DNA of 64,000 nt from Streptomyces bungoensis (GTDB lineage Bacteria > Actinomycetota > Actinomycetes > Streptomycetales > Streptomycetaceae), in NCBI RefSeq assembly GCF_001514215.1, contig NZ_KQ948852.1:191254-255253 (forward strand), given 5' to 3'. The translations under genes were made by a program, and so were the position numbers. The notes beneath the pieces are model-generated. The model was not told the origin of the DNA, ran no database searches, and worked only from the letters and a program-made list of their open reading frames with translations. Shown here piece by piece: positions 45,087 through 53,192 of the stretch (within the stretch, counting starts at the first letter, position 1; the number at the start of each line of letters is the position of its first letter).

Positions 45087-46102
45087 CCGCGGTCAGTCTC
45101 ACCGACGTCGCGGGGTACCTCCCCGGTGACCCGGTCCCGGCCGAGTTCTACACCGAGTACCCGGGAGCGGAGGACAAGCTGCGCGGCCATCCCATGTTCA
45201 GGGTCCCGCCGTTCCGGCACCACGTGGCGCCGGACGAAACCAACGCGGACATGGTCGAGCGCGCCGTGCAGCCGCTGATCGAGCGGCACGGGCGGGCCGC
45301 GATACAGAACGTCGACGTGCTGCTGGTGCACAGCCAGTTACCGGACCTGCCGTTCGTGGGCGCCGGCACCGAAGTGGCACGCCGGCTGGGCCTGCGGCCG
45401 GAGTGGCTCGTCGACGTGGCCAACGCGGGCTGCGCCTCCTTCGTCCACATGCTGAAGCTGGCCCGGCACCTCCTCACCACCACCGACGCGAGGACCGCGC
45501 TGATCTGCAACGCGCAGAGCGCGGCGGGCCAGTGGTTCACCCAGTCCGAGGTGCGCAGGCTCGCCCAGGCCGCGATCCCGGGCGACGGCTGCGGCGTGGG
45601 GTACGTGACGAGGTCGGCCGGCTCCCCGGTCCTCGACGTGGAGACCCGGCACATCGGCGACTACGCCGGGGACATGCGGGTGGCGGTCGACGACGGCCGC
45701 AAGTACTGGGAGCCCGGGGAGTCCCAACTGCGGATCGGGTTCACCGACTCCAGCGTCGCCAAGGTCCTGGCACGCGGCAACCGGCTCGTGCCGGAGGTCG
45801 TCACGGACCTGTGCGGACGGCTCGGTGTGGCGACCGGCGACATCGACGTCCTCATCACCAACCAGCCGAACCGCACCTTCCTGCGGAACTGGCGGGAGGC
45901 GCTCCAACTGCCGGCCGAACGGCACCTGAACACCTTCGACCAGTACGGGAACCTGTTCGGAGCGGCGATCCCGGTCACCCTGGACCGCGCGATCCGCTCG
46001 GGAGAGGTGAAGGACGGCGACCTGGTGGTGCTGGGGGGATTCGCCCACGCGGGCGACTTCGCCGGTGCCGCCGCCGTCCGCTGGCACGGCGGGCGGGGAT
46101 GA
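45083..46102 (+). CDS. KAS III-like (FabH-type) acyl transferase/condensing enzyme, atypical triad, TTA-containing
   Basis: A 339-residue thiolase-fold protein. Cys117 in ANAGCASF is the acyl-accepting residue. Asn290 in QYGNLFGAAIP matches Asn274 of E. coli FabH. The catalytic His is replaced: the HQAN motif reads NQPN with Asn260, at the same 30-residue distance from Asn290. KAS III relatives with altered triads often transfer acyl groups instead of decarboxylative condensation, so this may form esters, amides or ketones with a ThDP-derived product. Codon 86 is TTA (45338-45340). GTG start overlaps the SRPBCC stop. Confidence 0.85.
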   Translation: MTAVSLTDVAGYLPGDPVPAEFYTEYPGAEDKLRGHPMFRVPPFRHHVAPDETNADMVERAVQPLIERHGRAAIQNVDVLLVHSQLPDLPFVGAGTEVARRLGLRPEWLVDVANAGCASFVHMLKLARHLLTTTDARTALICNAQSAAGQWFTQSEVRRLAQAAIPGDGCGVGYVTRSAGSPVLDVETRHIGDYAGDMRVAVDDGRKYWEPGESQLRIGFTDSSVAKVLARGNRLVPEVVTDLCGRLGVATGDIDVLITNQPNRTFLRNWREALQLPAERHLNTFDQYGNLFGAAIPVTLDRAIRSGEVKDGDLVVLGGFAHAGDFAGAAAVRWHGGRG

Positions 46103-46105
46103 CCG

Positions 46106-47209
46106 ATGAGCGTGCCCGTCCTGCACCGGCTGGTCCTGAACGAGAGCCCGTACCCGCCCCTGCCCGCCGTGCGCGAGGCGATGCGACGGGCCGTCGCCCA
46201 GGCCCACCGGTACCCGCAGTTCTACCCGGACGACCTCACCGAGCGGATCGCCGCATGGTGCGGGCTGCCCTCCGACCACGTCGTGGTGGGCAGCGGATCG
46301 GTGGGCGTGGCCCTGCAGTCGCTCCAGGCGGTCGTCCGGGGCGGTGACGCGATGGTCTACGCCTGGCGCAGCTTCGACGCCTACCCGTTGCTTGCCGAGA
46401 TGACCGGTGCCCGGCCCGTTCCCGTCCCCCTCTCGCCGGACGGGCGGCAGGACCTGGGCGCACTGCTGGCCGCGCTCGGCCGTCGCACCCGCGTCGTGGT
46501 GCTGTGCAATCCGCACAACCCCACCGGAAGCATGATCACCGCCGAGTCCCTGTCGGAGTTCCTGGGGCGGGTCCCCCGGCACGTCACCGTGCTCCTCGAC
46601 GAGGCGTACGTGGAGTTCGCGCGCGGCCCCGGGCTGCCGGACACGCCCGCGCTGCTGGGCGCGCACCCCAACCTGCTGGTCCTGCGCACGTTCTCCAAGG
46701 CGTACGGCCTGGCCGCCCTGCGGGTCGGCTACGGGCTCGGCTCCCCGGACCTGGTGGAGCGGATCCGCCGGCAGCAGTTGCCCTTCGGGATCAACGCCGT
46801 GGCCACGGCGGCGGTGAAGGCCTCGCTGCGGGCCGGCGGCGAGCTCCGGCTGCGCGTGGACAGCGTCGTCGCCGAACGCGAACGGCTGCGCCACGAGCTC
46901 GCCGGCCTCGGCTGGCACGTCCCCGCGGGCCACGCCAACTCCGTCTGGCTCGCCGCGCCCGATCGGGTGGACGAGGGCGCCCGGGCCCTGGCCCTCGCCG
47001 GCGTCCAGGCCCGCCACTACCCCGGCGAGGGGCTGCGGCTCACCGTCGGCGGCCGCAAGGCCAACGACACGGTGCTCACCGCGCTGGCGGGACTGGGCGC
47101 ACCACGGCGCACGACGGACCGCGCCTACGCGGAACGGTCCCGAGCACCGGGGTGCCCGCAGCGGACGGCGACGGCCGCGATGTCGTCGTCGAGCCGCCCG
47201 CCGCTGTAG
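46106..47209 (+). CDS. HisC-like PLP-dependent aminotransferase
   Basis: A 367-residue fold-type I aminotransferase of the histidinol-phosphate family. LVLNESPYPPLP opens the chain, GSGSVGVALQ binds the cofactor phosphate, NPHNPTGS lies near residue 134, DEAYVEFA near residue 158 and the Schiff-base Lys198 in FSKAYGLAALR. Many HisC-like enzymes in secondary-metabolite clusters aminate ketones or aldehydes. It starts 3 bp after the KAS III-like stop and ends the five-gene operon. Its 3' end overlaps the convergent phosphatase gene by 85 bp, so the last 28 codons may be a late extension. Confidence 0.88.
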   Translation: MSVPVLHRLVLNESPYPPLPAVREAMRRAVAQAHRYPQFYPDDLTERIAAWCGLPSDHVVVGSGSVGVALQSLQAVVRGGDAMVYAWRSFDAYPLLAEMTGARPVPVPLSPDGRQDLGALLAALGRRTRVVVLCNPHNPTGSMITAESLSEFLGRVPRHVTVLLDEAYVEFARGPGLPDTPALLGAHPNLLVLRTFSKAYGLAALRVGYGLGSPDLVERIRRQQLPFGINAVATAAVKASLRAGGELRLRVDSVVAERERLRHELAGLGWHVPAGHANSVWLAAPDRVDEGARALALAGVQARHYPGEGLRLTVGGRKANDTVLTALAGLGAPRRTTDRAYAERSRAPGCPQRTATAAMSSSSRPPL

Positions 47210-48252
47210 TGGAGCAGGTCGTGGTGCAGCCGGTCCAGCAGTTCCCGCGGAGCCGCCGGGCCGAGCTGCCGCGTCCACTCCGGCAGCGGGAAGAACGTGC
47301 CGGCGCGGTTCCGGGTCTCCGTCACTCCGTCGGTGTACAGGAGCATCTGGTCGCCCGAGGCGAAGGAGACGGTGTCGACGCTGTAGTCGTCTCCGATGAG
47401 CGTCGCGAGGTTGAGGGGCGGGGAGGGAGCGGTGGGCTCCAGGACGCGGATCTCACCGCTGCGCATCAGCAGGGGCGGGGGGTGCCCGCAGTTGAGGATC
47501 TTCACCTGCCCTCCGGCCGGCGGGATCTCGGCGATCAGAGCCGTGGCGAAGTGCTCGGACTGGTCCGGGTCGAGGGTCGCGACGCTGTAGCGGCCCATGC
47601 TGGTCTCCAGACGGTGGATGATGCCCCTCAGGTGGGGCTGGTCGTACGCGTTCTCCCGGAAGCAGTTGATCACCGCGGCGGCCGCACCCACCGCCGACAG
47701 CCCCTTGCCGCGCACGTCACCGATGAGCAGCCGGACCCCGTACGGCGTGTCGGCCACCTCGTAGAAGTCGCCTCCGATGCGGGCCTGCTCCTGGGCCGCC
47801 AGGTACAGCGACTCGATCTCGACGTCCTGGACCCGGCGGGGCAGCGGGCGCAGCAGCACCCGCTGCGCCGCGTCGGCGACGAGCCGGATCTGGAAGAGGG
47901 CCTCCTCCCGCTGGAGCCGGAGATGGCTCGTGTAGGCGGCCGCCAGAGTGACCGCCGCGATCGCGGCCACCGTGTAGGGCGTTCCCAGATCGGAGTAGAC
48001 GAAGCTGAGCCCGATCATGACCAGCAGGCAGAACGCCCCCAGCAGGATCGTCGGGACCACGGGCCACATGGCGGCGGCGAGGGCGGGTGCGGCGGGAAGG
48101 AGGCGGCTGAAGGCGATGTCCCTGGGGGTGGCGAAGGCCAGGCCGGTGATGAGGACGGTGAGGATCACGGGGGACAGCAGGACGCCCTCGCGTCGGCCAC
48201 CGTAGGGAGCGCGGTGGCGCCGTGGCCGTCCTTTACTGATCACAAAAAGCAT
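47125..48252 (-). CDS. Membrane-bound SpoIIE-type phosphatase
   Basis: A 375-residue protein. Residues about 22-115 contain three to four transmembrane segments and residues about 140-365 a PP2C/SpoIIE phosphatase (ARIGGDFYEVADTPYGVRLLIGDVRG, DQMLLYTDGVTE, LDDDIAAVAVR). This compact membrane-plus-phosphatase form is common in Streptomyces and lacks PAS or GAF sensors. The ATG at 48252 is in an unusually AT-rich stretch with TATATG about 12 bases upstream, so the transcript may have a very short leader. It is divergent from another SpoIIE phosphatase and converges on the aminotransferase gene. Confidence 0.9.
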   Translation of the reverse strand: MLFVISKGRPRRHRAPYGGRREGVLLSPVILTVLITGLAFATPRDIAFSRLLPAAPALAAAMWPVVPTILLGAFCLLVMIGLSFVYSDLGTPYTVAAIAAVTLAAAYTSHLRLQREEALFQIRLVADAAQRVLLRPLPRRVQDVEIESLYLAAQEQARIGGDFYEVADTPYGVRLLIGDVRGKGLSAVGAAAAVINCFRENAYDQPHLRGIIHRLETSMGRYSVATLDPDQSEHFATALIAEIPPAGGQVKILNCGHPPPLLMRSGEIRVLEPTAPSPPLNLATLIGDDYSVDTVSFASGDQMLLYTDGVTETRNRAGTFFPLPEWTRQLGPAAPRELLDRLHHDLLHYSGGRLDDDIAAVAVRCGHPGARDRSA

Positions 48253-48340
48253 CTTATCCGGGCATATAGGGCTTCGTTCCCTGAGTGCGTACGGGCCCGA
48301 CCGGCGCCCCGCTTCTCCACGGGAGTGCTATCAAGGGTGT

Positions 48341-51157
48341 ATGGAGGTGTTCTCCGGGCGCTCTCGCGGCCCGGAACGTCATCCGCCTGCCGGACGCTCG
48401 CGCGAGCCTCATGCTTCCCTGCTGGACGTGCGCAGCGCGGCCGGACAGGTGTTCCTGCTCCAGGTCGTCATCGTGGTCCTGCTCGTCGTGGCCGCGGTGG
48501 CGGGCATGGTGCTCCAGACCGCGCGTGACGCGCTCCAGCGGGGACGCAGGGAGTCGGTCGTCGCGGCCCAGTCGTTCGCGAGTGCCCCGGGTACGGCCGC
48601 GGCGCTGCGGAGCCCCGATCCGACGGCGGTGCTGCAGCCGCGCGCCGAGGCGGCGCGCAGACGCACGGGCGTGGACTTCGTCGTCGCCATGAACACGCAG
48701 GGCATTCGGTACACGTACCCCTATTCGCGGGAGATCGGGAAGAAGTTCGTCGGCACCATCGCACCGGCGCTGAAGGGCCGTACCGTCGTCGAGCAGGCCG
48801 GTGGGCCGCCGCTGCCCGCGGGCAGGGGGACCGACGTGCAGGCGGTGGTCCCCGTGACCGACGCGGGGGGCAAGGTGGTCGGCCTGGTCTCCGCCGGCAT
48901 CACGGTGAAGAACGTGGCGGGACTGTGGCTGCCGCAGCTGCCGATCATCCTGGGCAGTGGCGCGGCCGCGCTGGCACTGGCCGTGACAGGGACGACGCTG
49001 GTGTCCCGACGGCTGCGGCGGCAGACGCACGGCCTGGCCCCCGAGGAGCTGGCGCAGCTGTACGAGCACCACGACGCGGTACTGCACGCGGTCCGGGAAG
49101 GCGTGCTGATCACCGCGGCCGACGGACGGCTGCTGCTGGCGAACGACGAGGCGGCACGGCTGCTCGGACTGTCCGGGGACGTGCGGGGGCGCCCGGTGCG
49201 GGAGCTGGGACTGCCGGAGCCGGTGATGAGCCTGCTGGCGTCGCCGGAGGCGGTCACCGACGAGGTTCTCCCCGCGGGGGACCGGTTGCTCTCGGTGAAC
49301 AAGCGGCCGACGTACCCGAAGGGCGGCCGCGGGGGCAGCGTGGTGACCCTCCGGGACACCACCGAGCTGGTGGCGGTCTCGGGACGGGCCGAGGTCGCGC
49401 GGGAGCGGCTGAAGCTGCTCTACGAGGCCGGGGGGGCGATCGGAACGACGCTGGACGTGTCCCGTACGGCCCAGGAACTGGCCGACGTGGCGGCACTGCA
49501 GTTCGCCGACCTCGTGACGGTGGACCTGCTCGACGCGGTGCTGCGGGGGTGGGAGCCGACGGCGGAGGGCTGGCGGCACCTGCGCCGGGCGGCGATCGGC
49601 GGCGACCGGCGGGCGGTGCCGGTGTATCCGCTGGGCGAGGTGATCACGTTCTCGTCCCGCACCCCGCAGATGCGGACGCTGCAGGAGGGCCGGGGCATGC
49701 TGGAGGCGGACCTGCGGCGGGCGCAGGGCTGGCGGGAACAGGACCCGGAGCGTGCCCGGAAGGCCCTGGAGTGCGGGCTGCGGTCACTGGTGACCGTGCC
49801 GCTGCGGGCGCGGAACGTGGCGCTGGGGGTGGCGAACTTCTACCGGACGTCGGGCTCCCCGGCGTTCGAGCCGGAGGACCTCGCCTTCGCGGAGGAACTG
49901 GCCGTTCGGGCGGCGGTGGCCATCGACAACGCCCGGCGGTTCACCCGGGAGCACGCGATGGCGGTCACGCTGCAACGGAGTCTGCTGCCGCGGGGGCAGC
50001 CGGAGCAGGACGCGCTGGAGGTGGCCTGGCGGTACCTGCCCGCGGAGGCGGGAGTGGGCGGGGACTGGTTCGACGTCATCCCGCTGCCGGGCGCCCGGGT
50101 GGCCCTGGTGATGGGGGACGTCGTCGGGCACGGGCTGCACGCGGCGGCGACGATGGGCCGGCTGCGCACCGCGGTGCACAACTTCTCGACCCTGGACCTG
50201 CCCGTCGACGAGGTGCTCGGGAACCTGGACGACCTCGTCGTCCGCATGGACAACGAGGAGGACGCGGGCGACGCCGCGGACAGCCACGAGGGGGAGGGCG
50301 TGACCGGGGCGACCTGCCTGTACGCGGTCTACGACCCGGTGGCCGGGGTCTGCACGATGGCCCGTGCCGGCCACCCGGAACCGGTGGTGGTGCGCCCGGA
50401 CGGCACGGTCGCCTGCCCCGGCGTGCCGGCCTCGGCGCCCCTCGGCCTGGGCGGCTACCCCTTCGAGACCGCCGAGGTGCCCCTGCCGGAGGGTTCCCAG
50501 CTGGTGCTGTACACCGACGGCCTGGTGGAGGACCGCGCCCACGACATCGACATCGGGATGGAGCGGCTGCGCCGGGCACTGGACGGCTCCGGGGGCCGCG
50601 CTCCGAAGGAGACCTGCCAGGCGGTGATCGACGCGCTGCAGCCGTCGCACTCCTGCGACGACATCGCTCTGCTGGTGGCGCGCACCCGGGTGATCCCGCC
50701 CTCGCGCGTGGCCGAGTGGGAGGTGCCGTCGGACCCGGCGGTGGTGCCCGAGGTGCGGGCCCGATGCAGGGAGACGCTGCGGGAATGGGGGCTGGAGGAG
50801 ACCGGGTTCGCCACGGAACTGATCCTCAGCGAGCTGGTCACGAACGCGATCCGCTACGGCTCCCCGCCGGTCGGCGTGCGCCTGCTGCACGGACGCTGCC
50901 TGATCTGCGAGGTATCGGACGGCAGCGGCACCCTGCCGCGCCTGCGACGGGCCGCGACCACGGACGAGGGCGGACGGGGCCTGTTCCTGGTGGCGCACTA
51001 CGCCCAGCGATGGGGCACGCGCTACACGCCCCGCGGCAAGGTCATCTGGACGGAACAGGTCCTCCCCGACGGGGCTTCGGCCGCCCCGGCCCTGGCACCG
51101 GTCGACTTCCTGCTCGACCAGTTCGACCTGGACCAGTTCGACGATCCCGGGTTGTGA
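48341..51157 (+). CDS. Multidomain sensor SpoIIE phosphatase with HATPase kinase-like domain
   Basis: A 938-residue signalling protein. A transmembrane helix at about 37-58, an extracytoplasmic CitA/DcuS-like sensor (about 60-195), a second transmembrane helix (about 200-222), PAS (about 240-340), GAF (about 355-540), SpoIIE/PP2C phosphatase (about 560-785, VGGDWFDVIPLPGARVALVMG) and a C-terminal HATPase anti-sigma-kinase-like domain (about 800-915, ELVTNAIRYGSPPVG). Phosphatase and kinase-like halves in one chain suggest a self-contained partner-switching node that answers an outside signal. It ends in a repeated LDQFDLDQFD tail. Start ATG at 48341. Confidence 0.92.
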   Translation: MEVFSGRSRGPERHPPAGRSREPHASLLDVRSAAGQVFLLQVVIVVLLVVAAVAGMVLQTARDALQRGRRESVVAAQSFASAPGTAAALRSPDPTAVLQPRAEAARRRTGVDFVVAMNTQGIRYTYPYSREIGKKFVGTIAPALKGRTVVEQAGGPPLPAGRGTDVQAVVPVTDAGGKVVGLVSAGITVKNVAGLWLPQLPIILGSGAAALALAVTGTTLVSRRLRRQTHGLAPEELAQLYEHHDAVLHAVREGVLITAADGRLLLANDEAARLLGLSGDVRGRPVRELGLPEPVMSLLASPEAVTDEVLPAGDRLLSVNKRPTYPKGGRGGSVVTLRDTTELVAVSGRAEVARERLKLLYEAGGAIGTTLDVSRTAQELADVAALQFADLVTVDLLDAVLRGWEPTAEGWRHLRRAAIGGDRRAVPVYPLGEVITFSSRTPQMRTLQEGRGMLEADLRRAQGWREQDPERARKALECGLRSLVTVPLRARNVALGVANFYRTSGSPAFEPEDLAFAEELAVRAAVAIDNARRFTREHAMAVTLQRSLLPRGQPEQDALEVAWRYLPAEAGVGGDWFDVIPLPGARVALVMGDVVGHGLHAAATMGRLRTAVHNFSTLDLPVDEVLGNLDDLVVRMDNEEDAGDAADSHEGEGVTGATCLYAVYDPVAGVCTMARAGHPEPVVVRPDGTVACPGVPASAPLGLGGYPFETAEVPLPEGSQLVLYTDGLVEDRAHDIDIGMERLRRALDGSGGRAPKETCQAVIDALQPSHSCDDIALLVARTRVIPPSRVAEWEVPSDPAVVPEVRARCRETLREWGLEETGFATELILSELVTNAIRYGSPPVGVRLLHGRCLICEVSDGSGTLPRLRRAATTDEGGRGLFLVAHYAQRWGTRYTPRGKVIWTEQVLPDGASAAPALAPVDFLLDQFDLDQFDDPGL

Positions 51158-51270
51158 GCCGGTGGGCTGCCGGACAGCGCCGACGCCTCCACCAACTGCG
51201 CCCGCAACGCTCGGACTTGTGAGCGAAGCCGCCCGACTCATAGCGAACCACCAAGTCCACGTCGTACTCG

Positions 51271-51534
51271 TTGTGTTGGCCTGGCCGATCCACCACTGCA
51301 ACGGGCCTATGGCTCGACCCGTCGGCGTTCCGAAACCTTGATCATGTCTTCCTCACACTCTTCGACGACTTCTGCGACGCCGACGAGCCGGAGCGGTACC
51401 TCGGCGTCAGCCTTCGAAGCCACGAGGAGGTCGTCCTGATGGTCGACGCCGGCGACCCCGGCCCCGAGCCCCCGCCCCTGCTCCAGCCGCCGGGGATGAC
51501 GTGGCAGGCTCCGGCGCTGCGATCCACACGCTGA
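51271..51534 (+). pseudogene. Possible gene remnant
   Basis: An 87-codon open frame whose middle (NLDHVFLTLFDDFCDADEPERYLGVSLRS, given here as a region) has natural-looking amino acid order, lower GC and no Streptomyces-style upstream ribosome site. It may be a leftover of a small hypothetical protein like those annotated as SCO4402 type. The rest of the 433-bp interval 51,158-51,590 shows nothing else. Low confidence. Confidence 0.25.
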
Positions 51535-51590
51535 CCAAGGCGCCCGGTCACGAGTGCGGCGACGGCGACAGCCCGGGAGACGCGGAGCGT

Positions 51591-52874
51591 TCAGACCGGG
51601 CTGGCGGGGTTCGGTGCCGCCGGGGACCGGGGCGGCCAGGTCTGCGGTGACAGGATGCCGAGCACGTAGGCACGGGCGACCAGCGCCGGGCGGGTGGCGG
51701 CGTCGAGCAGGGCGCGCAGGCGGCTCAGGTGGTAGTCCAGCGTCTGCCGGGACAGGCGCAGCGTCCGTGCGATGTCCGCGTTGCTGTGCCCGGCCGCCAG
51801 CAGGGCGAGTATGCGGATCTGGGCGGGCGTCAGATCCGGTTGGGCCTGGTGGCGCAGGCCGAGGTGGGTGCCGACGGCCCACACGCCGGACACGCCGGGT
51901 GTCGTGCCGCACACGGCGCTCAGATGGATGCGGGCCCGGCGCCACCAGCCCTCCCGGTCGACGAGCACGGCGCAGGTGCGGGCGCTTCGGCGCCGGCCGC
52001 TGATCAGGTCGTCCCAGATCCGGTGCACGGCGCCGCGTTCGGGCGTCCTGGCGAGCAGGGTGTCGCCCGGCAGGCCCATCAGGTCGGAGAGCCGGATGCG
52101 CAGGGCGTCGGCGACCGCGGTGCCGGCCTCGCTGACCCGGCCGTCCGGGGTCAGGCGGACGCAGAGCAGTCCGCTGTGGTCGCGCAGGGCCCGTAAGTCG
52201 GCCTCGGCCCGGTGGCGTTGGTCGAGCACCTGGGCGTAGTCGGTGACGTCGACGTAGATGCCCGCGACACAGCGGGTCGCGCCCCAGCGGACGGGGAAGC
52301 GGTAGCCCGCCGCGCGGCCGGAGCAACCGTCGGCACGCCGGTAGGTGAGGGTGTGCCGCACAGGACGGCCACGTGTGAGGACCTCCTGGTCGAGGGCGAG
52401 GAAGCGGGTGACGTCGCCGGCTTCGTCGACGTCGGCGAGGTGACGGCCGATCACGGCGTCGCGCGTGGTGCCGTACAGGTGGGCATAGGCGTGGTTGGCC
52501 CACAGGTAGCGGCCGGTGGGGTCGCGCACGAATGCCGCGGCGGGCGCGAGGTCGGCGAACGTGGCGTACGGGTCGCCGTCCGGACGGTCGTCCATCTCGA
52601 TCGCCACTCCCCTGCTGCGCTGCCGTCCGGGCCCGCCGGGTTCCGGCCAGTGGACGTGGAAGGTCCGGCCCTCGAAACGCGCGCGGTAGGGGCCGCAGCC
52701 GGACCCGCCGGACGGGCCGCAGCCGTCCGCGTGGAGGGCTTCGAGGAAGCGGCGGGTGCCGCGCCGGCCGTCGAACGCGGCGCCCCCGCTGTCGACCACG
52801 CCCAGGCCGCTGTCGGCTTCCCACCAGGAGACCGCGAGAGGAGCGAGCAACGCTTTGAAATCAGCTTCGTCCAC
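51591..52874 (-). CDS. PAS-domain LuxR-type regulator, TTA-containing
   Basis: A 427-residue regulator. One PAS domain at about 100-220 (AAFVRDPTGRYLWANHAYAHLYG), a second PAS-like part to about 340 and a C-terminal LuxR helix-turn-helix (LTPAQIRILALLAAGHSNADIARTL, cited as a region, about 348-405). The GTG at 52874 follows AAGGAG by 6 bases; a TTG five codons earlier is less likely. Codon 227 is TTA (52194-52196 on the plus strand), predicting bldA dependence. It is divergent from the ATP-grasp operon, which it most likely activates. Confidence 0.85.
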   Translation of the reverse strand: MDEADFKALLAPLAVSWWEADSGLGVVDSGGAAFDGRRGTRRFLEALHADGCGPSGGSGCGPYRARFEGRTFHVHWPEPGGPGRQRSRGVAIEMDDRPDGDPYATFADLAPAAAFVRDPTGRYLWANHAYAHLYGTTRDAVIGRHLADVDEAGDVTRFLALDQEVLTRGRPVRHTLTYRRADGCSGRAAGYRFPVRWGATRCVAGIYVDVTDYAQVLDQRHRAEADLRALRDHSGLLCVRLTPDGRVSEAGTAVADALRIRLSDLMGLPGDTLLARTPERGAVHRIWDDLISGRRRSARTCAVLVDREGWWRRARIHLSAVCGTTPGVSGVWAVGTHLGLRHQAQPDLTPAQIRILALLAAGHSNADIARTLRLSRQTLDYHLSRLRALLDAATRPALVARAYVLGILSPQTWPPRSPAAPNPASPV

Positions 52875-53192
52875 GTCCAACTCCTTCAACCCTGTACGAC
52901 ATCACTTTGCGTGACACCTCATGCCTAACCCGTAAGCGACGGGGCATGCGGGCGGGGCAGGCGCTCCGTGCTGCGGCGCCGGCGCACGCCCGCTCCTCCA
53001 CCTGACGCGAAGCGGCGGAAGCAGTAAGGCATTTGCCTGAGTGCTCCGGGCATCTCGGCTCCTCGGACGCGGGCGCGTGCTGGTTCGCTTGAAGGGGACG
53101 GCGTGGCAGCGGTCGACGCACCGACGCCGCCGCGGACCAGACACCGGCGCGGCCCCGCGGCCGCCCGACGACAGCGAAGGAGTTGGAGTTCC
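52875..53192. promoter_or_regulatory. Divergent control region of the ATP-grasp operon
   Basis: A 318-bp spacer. AGGCATTTGCCT at 53027-53038 is an inverted repeat (AGGCA, TT, TGCCT) that could bind the LuxR-type regulator. TCACTTTGCGTGA at 52902-52914 has TCAC/GTGA arms close to the regulator start. I found no clear sigma-70 promoter and no small gene. Confidence 0.45.
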
